From the NCBI GenBank assembly GCA_002633005.1, contig NMRA01000199.1, positions 398,889 through 462,888 on the forward strand: a stretch of 64,000 nucleotides of DNA, in the 5' to 3' direction. Numbering within the stretch: the first letter of the stretch is position 1; the number at the start of each line of letters is the position of its first letter. Source of the stretch: Phoronis australis. Its lineage: Eukaryota; Phoronida; Phoronidae. This document shows, piece after piece, positions 12,693-24,239 of the stretch. The position numbers and the translations under genes are program-made. The notes beneath the pieces are model-generated. The model worked only from the letters and a program-made list of their open reading frames with translations, was not told where the DNA came from and made no database searches.

Positions 12693-15550
12693 CTAATCTC
12701 TGTCAACTGAGAATGAATTGCTGCAGCTATATATAAAACCACGGCATTCTCCACATGCTACCGAGTACGGCAATCCTAACTTGTTGCAAGTACATCTCTT
12801 GGAACTGCAGTTGGTCTTACACGAGCATCTCACAACTTTCAGCAGGTTCTCTGGTGCTGCTGACTGGTCCGTCGTCGTGGGAATGAATTTTCCACCTGCC
12901 AGCATCCATCCCCAATACAGCGAGTCTGGGCCACTGCCAGGGAAACTTGACTGCTCTTGCTCTTGATAATATGTCCTGGCAGCATGGAATTTAGCTACTG
13001 AAGAAAGTTGGTGATAATGACTGCATTTGGACTGTAGCTAGTCTGACACCTCATCCACAAATCGCCTGTATCGCAAGGCATCCAAATTTCCAGAGCCAGT
13101 ACCGCCATGAAGCACAGGTACAACTCTTACCAGCGTCAAATATATCTTGCTTCAGCTGCATGTGTCTAGTGAATACTCTTACTTGAGTTTTTGCAGAATT
13201 CTCGATCACGTAGTTTCTTGAATGGGAGAGCCTTTGCTGTAACGTGTTGCAACCACCTATTGCATGCGCAAATGGCAAAACTACGCAAGTTTCGGCACCA
13301 AGAGACTCTCCTCTTGCTTTGGTGCCTCTTGTCAAATTTCATGAACATTGGAATTTGCTGTGAAGTAGCATGGTAACGCAAAAGAACTAACAAGTCTGTA
13401 TCGTCTGCAATAAGGGAAGTTGGACCTTGTGCTGCATTCTCTACTGCTGTTTCTACAATTAAAACATCTGCGTCACCTTGAGTTAGTACCACTGTGCAAT
13501 CAGCATTTCCTAGTAAACTTGACAAGAAGTGAATGAATCGTTGTTGGTTTTTGTTCTTTGCCAAAAATGTTCCTTTTTTACTTGATCACCATGTCACCAT
13601 TGAAGTGAACTTCAGTTCCAACCACCCCACCCAGTCTTGGAACATGAGAGACATCTTTAGTTGATAGTCCATCTCAGTAACCATCAAAAACAACAGTAGG
13701 CCGGGTACACTTGCTGATGTAACCCACATAAGCTCTACCAAATGACTGAAACGTTGCACCTCTAGGCCATGGAATACGATGAAGGAGAGAACCACCGTCG
13801 ATTACATGCATCGCCGTGTTTTCTGGAAATTGAAATCCTCAGGTAGTCCCCCACTGGACCAGAGTGCATCAGCTCATTTTGATTTATTAGCGACTCTGGG
13901 AAGACCAGATGTATCAAAAAGAGTAGGGGAACCAACACACAGCCCAAACTTCAAAAGGCTTCATGAACTTTTACTGTTGTCTTTTGCAGCTGTCAGGATT
14001 CGCTGAAATAGCAGTCGTGAATCCACTTGTGTAAAATTACTATTAGCAGCATGAATTGATTGACTTGTCATTGCCACAGCCTTGTCCTTCTTTCTGAATG
14101 TGAAGTCTTTCACACTTGACAACTCCATAGACAAGTGAACCGCCTTCCCCACTTCTCTGGCATTTTCGGCACTGAAGCATACACCTGCAGTCACACCAGT
14201 GGCGATGTTTTGTAATGTTTCTCTTTAAAATGGGTTACTGTTGTGGAGGAACTCAACAAGGCTGCGGATGTCTTTGTCGTTACGCGACTGTCTTACCTGA
14301 GTACATTCTTTATGATGCTGACTTGTTTCACAACTCAAGTTTGTCACAGTCTACATGGTACCATTTATACTTGAGGATGCCAACAAGGAAAGCAGCCACA
14401 GTGCACTCTGTGTATCTCCCATTTCGCAACCTCTAGTTAATTTCCTGTTGTTTAAATACTTTTCATGAGCGTTTGTTCAATTACAAGATCATATCTCATT
14501 ATGTTATGACAAGCCTGCCCAGAATCTGTCACTTTGTCTTATGGTGTGTTGGCCGTAGACATCTGGATGGGTGTCTTTGAGTTGCTACGTCTGCTGCAAG
14601 TATATGTATGAAGATTTTGCATAAGAGTTGTGACCAGCAGCTGCAAAGTAAGGCAGCATTTCAGAAACTGTTTGTATACGAAGCTCCCAATCTGGCGTTA
14701 TTTATGCTTTTAAAGAAGTCGAAGGATGTCAGTCATCTTCATATACTGCAGCCAAAGACTAATGATTCGACATTGCAAGGACAAGTCAAATTTATGTGCT
14801 TCGACTTTTTATGGATACCCACAAGACACTCCGACGAGCATACATCGTCGCACACAGACGTCATGCCAGCAATAAGATCATCATACCGCTTAAGACCAGC
14901 TCTCAAATCATCATGAAGAATATCATTGGCCATTGATTCTTCTGACGAACTATACTCTGTCATTGCGAATTCTGAAGACCTATAATCTGATTCAGCCGTG
15001 TTTGAATATACCAATGGCAGTAGGTCGGAAACCAGAAGTGAACTCTCGTGAGGGCCTTCTGCTGTAATCCAAAGTTTAGAATCGGAAGACACTGGCTGGG
15101 CATGGCATGCCCCAGAGTATACATCCAGTTATGTGATCAGTTGGGATGTCTGGGATGTACAAGCATTGAACTGCTCCACCTCTTGGCATGGAATCTGTGT
15201 GTTCTGTGTTGGTGACATTCCGGACTCCTAGAATATCTGAAGAACCTGAATTTCTTTCTTCATAGGTTTTGGATTGGTGTTACTTGATCTGTCAATACTT
15301 GGAAGTGGGATGTTGAATGTTCTGGCTTTTATGATAGCATTCAGTGCTGAGTCTACCAAAATATGCCCACTGCTCTATCCACACTTTTTCCATTTAACAT
15401 AAGGATAACACTGTTCAATGCATGCACCGTCTCAAGAACTTCTTGAAGCCCTGTGCCTGACATTACATATCCAACACATCCCAGAAAGCTCATCTCAGTA
15501 TGAAATCTTCCAAGCCTGGCTAAGAACAAGTGACTGCAGATCACTGTCGT
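12693..15550 (-). pseudogene. Decayed Academ-type transposase (XPG/PIN-like nuclease with C-terminal Cys-rich finger)
   Basis: Reading the minus strand right to left, collinear protein pieces appear in shifting frames. 15353-15544 and 14739-15092 are N-terminal remnants. Near 14.26-13.96 kb comes DIRSLVEFLHNSNPF, then ITAGV-type sequence with CFSAENAREVG and a conserved SIHAANSNFTQVDSRLLFQR. Around 13.95-13.6 kb come YELCSFPTSLFDTSGLPR, a VIDGGSLLHRIPWPRG block and STKDVSHVPR. 13564-13166 holds the nuclease core GDADVLIVETAV and ADDTDLLVLLRYHA, with the acidic residues expected of XPG/PIN metal sites. 12905-12693 holds a finger with repeated Cys (CSCKTNCSSKRCTC ... ACGECRG). Several stops and frameshifts separate these pieces, so no full protein is made. 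The copy is thus inactive, though ends are intact and it could be moved by a related enzyme. Confidence 0.7.
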
Positions 15551-16999
15551 TTTATTTGCTGGCCCTAATATCCTCTAAAATCAGTTACCTATGTTCATCA
15601 AAAAGCATACATATTAAGCAAATTGTGAGTTCTAACTATTAAAATTTAATTAATAACTTTTTGTAACACAATCCTATTTGCTTTTCATCAAATTCAGGTG
15701 AAATCAGCAGCCAAATTCTCAATACATGCCAGCAGCAGACGAAATCGATGGTTGGGAACAACTAATAATATCTCCAACAGCAGAGAAAAAGGCCACTTCC
15801 TGCCCAATTTTATTAAGGGTTTGTGTAATGAATTAGACAATAACTCCACCAGAATAACATATTTTTCTAACAAATATTAATTTTGATACCTCAAATGAAT
15901 ATATTTTACAGAAAAATAATTGAGTTTGTGAACTTTAATATGAAAATTTAACTAAAGCCTTTTCTGAAAAACACACCAACTTTTATGTTATATAATCTAA
16001 AATGTGATTAAAATTCCACATTTGGTATCGAAATCTTTAAAACAAATTATAGAAACAATCAACTCATTAACCCTGACTGTAGATTGTAAAATGTTTTTGT
16101 GTAAATGCGTATCAGGTTACAAACAAAGTTTGCAGAACGTAAATGCGGTAAATTTGGGTTTGTGAATTGCCAGCCATTTTGTCAGCCATCTTGATTTTTT
16201 CTCGCAAACCAGTGACCAATTGTAAGGTCCAGATATTTCCAATTGTCTAACTTACAAAAGAATAAAACTTTTGCCATTTTCAGGACAAAATATAAAAATA
16301 AATCTTGCAACATGTACCAAATTGCCATTTCGGCCGCCATTTTGTCGGCCATATTGGTTTTATTTTACGGAAAATTGGCATCTTTTGATTGTTATGAAAA
16401 GTATATAACCAATGACAAACTTTGGTGTTTTATTTTTAGTTGTTACATAAGAGTAATATGCCAGAAAACAGTAAACACCGGTTTTGTCGGCCATTTTTTC
16501 CGCCATCTTAAAAAACCGACTTCCGCCACTCCGATTTCGGTAGATTTTTTTCTGACACCAAGGGATGTTTGAAGATGCCAAATATGCAAAAAACCTTCTG
16601 TTGCAATTTTTCTAGGTTGGGCCCTCTGGAGCCCTAGAATGGCTGGACTAATTAGAAAAGCAGACCAACGGTTGGTGCCAAGAACAATAAAGGGATATTG
16701 TGCCTGAAATAAATATTAATGGAGAAAAATGAAGATATTCCTTTAACTTTTAACATAGTGAAGGTTCAATGGATTACTGCTGCAGACATATTTCGAAAGA
16801 ATTATTAAATAAAACATAACAAGCACACAACACAAAGGAAAAATCACGCATAATGTGTGTTAGACTGCTTACATATAAATACTTCACCTTAAAATAGTTA
16901 TATTTAACACTTTTAATATGAAGACATGTCATTAAAACAGAAAACTTGAATACTTGCAATTATCTTCAAATAACACTAACTCCCCTGAAACGTACGTGA

Positions 17000-17540
17000 C
17001 CCAAACATCGCTTATCCCTGGATGGTACTCTCACACCTGTAACCCCAAAAACTGTCCCAGTGTCATCCCAGTAGTCCCTAGGCACCACCTGGACACAAGT
17101 TACCCCCTGAGTAGGCCCCTCATCACCCATTTCCCCTGGAATAGACCCCTCCCATCCCTATCCTCCCCATAGGTCACACCCACACCTTGAGTAGGGCCCT
17201 CATCACCCCTTTCCTTATAGAATGGTCCTCTGCAGATGTCACAATGACCCCTCATCATCTTTGTCCTTATGGAACAGATGCCTCTAACTCATACCATCCC
17301 GACACCACTTCCACACCCTGAGCACGCCAGCCATCTCCTCTGCCACCCAAGCCCCCTCCCTCCAATGTCATGTGTTGCGTCCCTCCCCACCACCAAGACT
17401 GGCCCTTGTGAGTCTGTTTCCCTGAGACAGACCCGTAACATGCTTACCCCTCCAGATGGTCCCACAATATCCTCATCCCTAATTAAACAGACCACCTCTA
17501 CAGCATCCATGGGCGAGTCCCCCTGAGACCTGAAAAGTAA
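17000..17540. repeat. C-rich degenerate minisatellite
   Basis: Irregular units of about 50-60 bp on the plus strand with CCCCTCATCACCC, TGGAATAGACCCCTCCC and CCTGAGTAGG. The minus strand has one exon-like piece (acceptor CTTACTTTTCAG, then GDSPMDAVEVVCLIRDED, donor GGG|GTAAGC, about 17440-17530), too isolated to call a gene. Confidence 0.45.
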
Positions 17541-19027
17541 GGTAAAAAGATAAATAACAAAGTACATTGGAAAAACAATATTCAAGAATTATGAAATAAA
17601 TATTCATGATCAACATAAATCCCAAATAGTATATAAATGATACGTGCGGCGCAAGCTCATTACCAGAGATGAAAATGCGACCAAGGTAGGCGATATAAGC
17701 TCGTATACTATGACATATGTAATTACAAGTAATGGATAGTGAATACAAAATCAGTAAAATAAAAAACAGTGATATCTAGTAAGATGGGTAATAAAGAAGC
17801 GCCAACCACATGAAGGTATCAGAAAATGCCGAAATCAGGGAAGGTAGTGGGTGGGAAAACATGGATAAGTTTTAGGACGTACGTCAATGTGGTTGTCACA
17901 AAGAAGATGAACTGAAACACGAGAATGGATAACAAAAAGGAAACCTAAAAACACGTGACCATCATCAGCCTATGATAGCCAAGAGCTGACCAAAGTGATA
18001 ACAATAGTCCAATATGAAGGTTGGGAAAGCGACGTGAACATATAGTTCTGCGAAAACGAATTAGAGGACAAGTCCGAAATGAGGAAAAAGGGGGAAGGAG
18101 TACGACGGGTCCATGTGTTCACAAAAATGTACTTAACAAGATAAATACCATACTACAAAAGCCGTATGTAGTTATATCTTCAAAATAAGTGATGTATCGG
18201 GTATACCTTAGATTACATAGGACCCTAAAAGTGTCCAAATTTAGCTAACTTTGAAAATCATTTAAATGTTGGGCTAATTGCAGAGTTGTCCATAAGGTAT
18301 TAGCTAACATTAAAATGATCGAATGGGTTTTGCCATTTTGCAACTTTGCATTTTTTCCATTTACATGTCTGACTTTTTAGATTACCGTACAACAGTTTGA
18401 CACAACACAAAACAAAACTGGAAACTGCTGGACAAAAAAATAAAAATCACAAAAACGCCTGATAAAGGAAACGAATATATCATCCAATACGATACACTGC
18501 ATCCTTACAGTCACACACAACACAAATGTATCATTAGGTGTGTTATCTAAAGTGACAGGCTACATTTGGCAGTGTTGTCATTGAGTCTGATTGTCACGGA
18601 TTTTACGGCCGGAGACATCAGGAACTTAGTGATGTGGCCAAGAACTGATATGGCTTAAGAACCAGTTTTACTTCACTGTGATGTGATGAATTCACCTTCA
18701 AATATCTGTATGATGTTTAATTTTCAATAAATACTTTTGAACAATTTGAGTTTTGAGAAATTTGTAATAGCTAACGATACAACTATATAACAAACTATGA
18801 TCGTGATTTTTCCATAATATAAAACTGTTGAAATTACAGACTGGTGGTGGTGCTTAATAGTTAAGTATCGCACTCTCTATTTTAATGGCATAAATATACA
18901 CAATTAATATCTAAGCTATATTTCAGCATCATCAAATTTAAACGAAACTCCACTATTGTATAAGAAAGTGACAAAGTTGCTTGATGTTGTAATCATTATT
19001 TGAAGTAACCTTGATATTATCCTTTCT
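17541..19027. other. No gene seen
   Basis: AT-rich, no repeat or exon recognised. Confidence 0.5.
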
Positions 19028-19545
19028 CACACGATTTGAGCCAATCACATGAAGGTGCTGAAGAAGGTGCTCGAGACGAGTAGAGTAGATGAGGGCGAAG
19101 CCCTCAGACAGCTCCGCGAGGATCTCGCCTTCTGTCCTTGCTGTGGTTGGTGTGGACGTGGATCGAGGGCAGGACCTGGTAGGCCGGTGGTGGTAGAGGT
19201 GGTGTTCTTGATTTTCTTCTGGAGACGAGACGCTGGCTGGATGGCAACAGCGTTATTGACATCGTAGGTTTGAAGCCGGCTTGTTGGCAACAGCTATCAT
19301 GCTACTGATTGGTTGTCTTTATACTGCCCCGTCGGGACATTTTTTCCGTTGTCTTTATACTGCCCCGACGCCCCTTCGGAACAGTTACTAGTAGCGCAGG
19401 GCCCGAACCCTTAGTGCTCCGGTAAATGGTTGTCACGAAATTTGATTGTCTTTCTACTGCCCCGTCGCCCCTTCGGAACAGTTACCAGTAGCGCAGGGCC
19501 CGAACCTTCGACTCCAGTACGGTACACTTTTATACCTCACGTAAT
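19028..19545. repeat. Dispersed repeat Q, copy interrupted by about 435-bp insertion
   Basis: Left part GCCAATCACATGAAGGTGCT to GGTGCTCGA, right part TCGACTCCAGTACGGTACAC. The join in the empty copy is CTCGACTCC, so TCGA is duplicated at the insertion. The insert holds a direct repeat of about 130 bp (TACTGCCCCG, CCCCTTCGGAACAGTTAC, GTAGCGCAGGGCCCGAAC). Confidence 0.6.
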
Positions 19546-19636
19546 GGGTGGAAGACCGTCTCCTACCTTGTTGTTTTTACTAGTGCTGCACTGAGGAGTG
19601 GTGAGGAAAGTCCGCGGGGAGTCACCTTTTTCAGTC

Positions 19637-19831
19637 ATGAAAATGTGCATTTGTGGAGGCTGTAGTAACAGCAACTTGACTGAGAACGTCTCTGTGTTCA
19701 AATTTCCGAAAGACGTGAAAGCTGCACAGAAATGGCATCGGTTTGTGCGCCGTAATAGGGTGTGGGATAGCCACAGGCGTCCTCAGCTTCTGATCGTCTC
19801 CAATTCACTACTTGCACGAATTCGTCATTAA
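19637..19831 (+). pseudogene. Decayed THAP-type zinc finger
   Basis: From ATG 19637 the frame reads CICGGCSNSN, VFKFPKDVKAAQKW and HRFVRRNRVW: the first Cys pair, the FPKD block and the tryptophan expected of a THAP DNA-binding domain, near the N-terminus as usual. The second half should carry Cys-x2-His; the aligned stretch here is LIVSNSLL, with Val and Ser in place of Cys and His, and a stop follows soon. Either the ligands are lost by mutation or the true second half lies in a downstream exon. THAP fingers occur in host regulators and in P-element or Kolobok-like transposases; nothing nearby decides between them. Confidence 0.5.
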
Positions 19832-20715
19832 ACTTTAAAACGAGGTTCTTTGTCCAAACTACAATGGTCCTGCATGTTTGGAACACGCACGGCACGCTTT
19901 CACGTTTGCAGTGTTACAATTTATACTAAATCGAGCCATTGAGTCAACAACAGTATACTATAATAATCATTTGCAGAGCCAAAGTTGCATCATAAATGTA
20001 CATACTGAGTAAGAAAGCCAGCTACATGTAGTTGTATGAAGACTATCGTCAACACCACAGCTAGGTAGCCGTGTGTAGACTGCTCCGTCGGATACCGAAA
20101 TTTCACACAACTCAGGTGCTCAGCTCGTCACCTAGTCGTGAAAATTAGAGCTAACAACCTGCAGGGGAGCATGCAGAATCTGGGAATGAACCGAAATTCA
20201 CCTTGCCTGTTACAGCCGTTGATGGAAGTAAAATAATCTAATAAACGTTATTTTTCGTAATTCTTCCCTCTTGTAACAAAGAAAAATCTGTCCGACCGTC
20301 GTTTTGAACAGTGCATACCGTAGGCCTACTCGTGACACGCGAACGTACGCGCCATGTCCTAAAATTTTGCGATATCTCTCGAGAGTTTGTTCTGAAATTG
20401 AGTTATCTGGTATTAAAATAGGAAAAACTTGTAACAAAATGAAACCACTTCCGATTTTTACATGTACGCAACCGCCAGTTGATTGAAGATCATGGACATT
20501 GGCCAATAGGTGACGCAATGGCGCCCAAAAGCATATTGCAATTTTAGCAGCAGAATAACTGAAGAATGCCAATTTTCCAACACCCGGGTAAATAACTTAG
20601 TTTCCTCAAGGAAGATTAAAAAATTTTTAATGAGGCATCATAATTTTGGCGACGACAGGCCCGATGAATTATCTACTCGACAGAAGCCGCAGGGAGTGAA
20701 ATTATGCCGACGTAG

Positions 20716-20754
20716 TGACGTCACCGCAACCGTTGAGCCGACCGACTGACGTCA
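20716..20754. promoter_or_regulatory. Paired CRE sites in GC-rich stretch
   Basis: Two perfect TGACGTCA palindromes (20716-20723, 20747-20754) 31 bp apart in a GC-rich, CpG-containing stretch (about 20640-20910). May be a promoter for a transcript reaching the exon-like segments at 21.5 and 23.9 kb; no TATA or start site is identified. Confidence 0.35.
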
Positions 20755-21490
20755 CCAAGGCCAGTATCAAACCGGCCACCCTCCCTCCGCGTCCACAAAA
20801 AAACGGCCCGAGGAAAAAAATAGAACACCTCGAATCCAAATAGGGGGCCGATGCAATACCTGGGACCAAGACGGTGCCGAAACGGGCGCAAATAAGGTCT
20901 GTAGTGGAGCGGGGGAGACGGAGTTTGTGCAAACGATGCATTTTACTATATTTTGTGGATATTCACCATTTTGGCTGATTGTGGCTCCTATACAGTACGT
21001 TACTGTTTGAGCAATAGATTATTACTGCAGTATTCAGAGGAGGAAATCAAATGCCTGTAATTCTTTGAGTACCCCTGTGAGAGCTTGCTCGCCTCATTAA
21101 ATATTTTTAAAGGGCTTGGGAATGGTGTCCCCAAGACGAATTCGATTCAGAGGGTAAAATTTTACAAGCGATCATACAAGACAATTCTACTCGGCTCCTA
21201 ACAGTGTACACCCACAATAAACACTCTACAAGTCAATGTCTTTGAAACCAGGGTAATAATTTCTAATAAAAATAACGATTATTCTTATTCAGATACAATG
21301 GCCATTTTCCTTCAAATCCATGTTTTTTCGATTGAAAAGTGACTTCACAAACGTCTGTTTTCTCTCATCCTCCGATGAGCAATTGAAGTGTTTATTCTGC
21401 ACGTTCCAAGAAGGCAAGATTTTGTGGAGGTATTGTTCAGTAAACAAGACGGCATGTATGTTTGGCAAGTTGTTTACCTGATGGTTTCAG

Positions 21491-21739
21491 AGAGGCGAGA
21501 TTGATGTCGAGTCAGGTCCTACCATGTCTTCATCAGCAGTGTGTGTTGCATCTGCAGAAACCCCACTTGTCACGTCCTCTCCCCAGCACGCGATGAGACT
21601 CAGCTGAAGACTCACCCAACACTGCCGTCCACCACGGACTCTTCACCTCCCCTTCTACCTCTAGAGCATCAGTTGGAGTCACGTGTTGAATATTTAGACT
21701 CCTCGGACAATACTTCTTCTATCCCAGAAATGCGTCCCA
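21491..21739 (+). other. Exon-like segment of unknown gene
   Basis: ATGGTTTCAG|AGAGG is a plausible acceptor and GTCCCAG|GTAAGC a good donor. The first part is open as a frame with MSSSAVCVASAETPLV; the second part is open in a different frame, rich in Ser/Thr/Pro (TDSSPPLLPLEHQLESR). The frames do not agree, so either one is non-coding or there is a frameshift. It lies 1.7 kb downstream of the THAP remnant and may belong with it. Confidence 0.25.
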
Positions 21740-22004
21740 GGTAAGCTTTTATATGTATTTATGACTTGGTCTTAAAGAATTAGGAAAAGATTTTGACCAA
21801 TATTAACTGAGCTTTTGTTTACACTTGATACTTCGCAAAAATCCCAGGTCACCATACGGAATTTGAGGTTGCCAGAACTGACATCGAAATTATCGACTAA
21901 AAAAGTCATGCCACACTCTGTTCTGACTGAGACAAGAGCACCGCGGAGTGTTGAAATGCGCCCACGAATGTATTACAAATGGTGTGCTTTCTGGGTCATT
22001 TGTA

Positions 22005-23200
22005 TCATAAAAATGGCCACTAGATGGCGCAAAAACGTATAAACCATCCAAAAACGGGTGCATGCCATATTTCATAAAAATCTGTCAAGGAACTTCAGAG
22101 AAACAAAGGAAAACAGAACAAGATGAAATTGCCACTTGTGGGCACAACATCTGTTCCATTCGCCTGAAAGTCGCTGTCTGTTATCTTCATATAAATTCAC
22201 TTACTAAATTTGATAAAGATCCTCCAGTGGGTTTTGAAGATACAGCTATGGGCGCAAAACAGAACAAAATTACCACTGGGAGGCGCCACAGTAGTCAGTC
22301 ACCATCATCAAACGTCCTCTTCACACTGAAAGCATGTACCCCAATTTTCAAAATCATCCCTAGAATGATATGGTTGATCGAAGGGTGGACGCCGAAAACA
22401 AGATTTGAAAACAGCAAAAATGGCCACTGGATGGCGCAAAATATCTCGATTCCATCCAAAAACAGCATGATAGCGTCATCTCACCAATAGATGCCTATAT
22501 TCAAAATTTTATGAAAATCTGTTGAGGACCTTTGAAGATACAGACTGGTAAACGTAAAAAACTAAAACTGCCGCTAGGGGGCACACCAGAAGTCAGATCC
22601 CTCCGAACGTTTTCGTCGTCCATTGTTAACATCATATAAATACACTTTCTAAATTAAGTAAAGAACCTGCAAATCGTTTAGTAGATGCAGCCATGAGCTC
22701 AAAAACAACAAAACTGCCACTAGGAAGCGCCAAAGTAGCCGAACTCGTCGGAAAATCGTCGTCAGCCGTCCTATTCATAGCAAAAACATACATGCAAATT
22801 TTCACAATTATCCTGAAAGCCGCTTGGTTGATAGATGAGTGGACGCCAAAAAACAAACTCGAAAACAGTAAAAATGGCCACTAGGTAGCGCAAACTAGAT
22901 CAAATCCATCTGAAAACGGGAGGATAGCGTCATCTCCTTAATAGGTGCCTATATACCAAATTTTATGAAAATCGGTTCAGGACTTATGAAGATACAGAGG
23001 TAAACGTAAAAAACTAAAATTGTCACTAGGGGCACACCGGTAGTCGGATCCGTCTGTAAATTCGCTCATGCCGTCCCATCTACGGAAGGAACACATCTGC
23101 AAAATTTCACGTACCCATACGTTAAGGAATTTTGGAGGTAGAGCAGCGGACGCCGGACACCGGACGGACGGAAGGACGGAATGACGGACGGACGGAGATG
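22005..23200. repeat. Tandem repeat family, about 400-450-bp unit, ending in GGAC simple repeat
   Basis: AAAAATGGCCACTAGATGGC recurs near 22013, 22420 and 22873; each unit also carries ATAGCGTCATCTC, a TTTTATGAAAATC block and GCCACTAGGGG-type motifs. The array ends in a GGACGGACGG run (23150-23200). Frames in it are fortuitous. Confidence 0.65.
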
Positions 23201-23861
23201 CCGGCATAATGTGTCCACATATAAATATTTGGGTGCATAAAAATTACACACACCTTTTCCATATTTCCCGTAAACAGTAATATGCACCATCCAATTCAAT
23301 CTCATGTCAGTGAAGAATGCTGACTATCGGATACACTGCAGGCGCACGTTTCATGGTCTGATCTCGACAAGTAATTTTGACTTCTGTCTGTTAACCTCCT
23401 GTTGTAATTTAACCACGTGTTGGATGTACACCCACAACTGAGATTGACAAATGCACTGATTTTACGAAATAAATGAAGCAGTTGTGAACCAAAAATATTG
23501 CATCCAGGAAAACTGTTAGTCATTTAAAGTTTAGAAGTCACTACAAATTTTGAAGCGAATTTCTGGAGAATTATTTTCTGACTTTGATACTCGCATATGA
23601 CTGCTTCATGGCAACTTGGCCTTTTTTCCAGGCTGCCGAACACAATCTGAAGTTGAGCACTGAACTTGTGTTGTATGATAGCGGTAGTTATATAATAGCT
23701 GGCTTGTTGTCCAACAGTATCTGTGGAAGGTATTACAGCCATTGAATGAAGTCATAGATACCTTTGTGTTTGCCTGTAGATATGTAAATTAGCATTGCAA
23801 ATAAACCTAACATTATTCTATAAAACAGCTTCTTTGCCACTAGCAAATCTTCCTACATGAT

Positions 23862-23951
23862 GCAGTTGACAAGGTCTGGTGTGACCCACTGCTAGATCTC
23901 CTCATGAGTTTGCCTCCTGAGGTACTTCCGGGGATGACGCAAGATGTGACA
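23862..23951 (+). other. Exon-like segment of unknown gene
   Basis: AATCTTCCTACATGATGCAG|TT is a good acceptor and GATGTGACAG|GTAAGTTG a near-perfect donor. The single open phase encodes DKVWCDPLLDLLMSLPPEVL then PGMTQDVT. The entering phase does not match the 21491-21739 exon directly, so an intermediate exon would be needed. Confidence 0.3.
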
Positions 23952-24239
23952 GGTAAGTTGACCTTGTTTATAAATAAATGCTGCTATGATAACTTCCGTT
24001 TCATATCAACAAAACAACGATCAATAAGAATTATGGCAGGTTTTACTTATAGTAGTTAAGCATACATGTTTTCATTTGCTAAGGTGACCCATGCTCTGTG
24101 CTGTAAATGATGAAGTTGTTATTAGTGACGGAAAATATATTTTCTTAGTATTGTTGTCAAAAGAGAAAATTACGATCACTCGCATTTACATTGTAGCCCT
24201 GACCATTTCTTTAAGTACGGATCATACTCTCGACAGCAC

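Larger units (their letters stand above)
11770..16650 (-). mobile_element. Academ-like DNA transposon, complete ends, decayed gene
   Basis: A 4.88 kb element. The ends TAGTCCAG (11770) and CTGGACTA (16650) are inverted repeats and the similarity runs inward about 170 bp on each side (shared blocks include ATTGCAACAGAAGGTTTT and ATCGGAGTGGCGGAAGT). It is flanked by the 3-bp direct repeat ATT (11767-11769 and 16651-16653), a target duplication length expected for Academ. The interior on the minus strand carries a broken gene with an XPG/PIN-like nuclease part and a Cys-rich finger (separate entry). Both subterminal regions hold many AAGATGGC or GCCATCTT motifs. The superfamily call rests on domain content and target duplication, from memory of that family rather than a search. 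Confidence 0.75.

Noticed and set aside
12718-12966. Plus-strand frame in the Academ-like element
   Set aside because: Opposite strand of the Cys-rich finger; shadow.
17289-17585. 98-codon minus-strand protein
   Set aside because: Lies in a C-rich degenerate repeat and mixes intron-like sequence with one exon-like piece.
19045-19290. Overlapping frames on both strands at 19.05-19.29 kb
   Set aside because: They cross the boundary of a repeat and its insertion; GC-rich chance frames.
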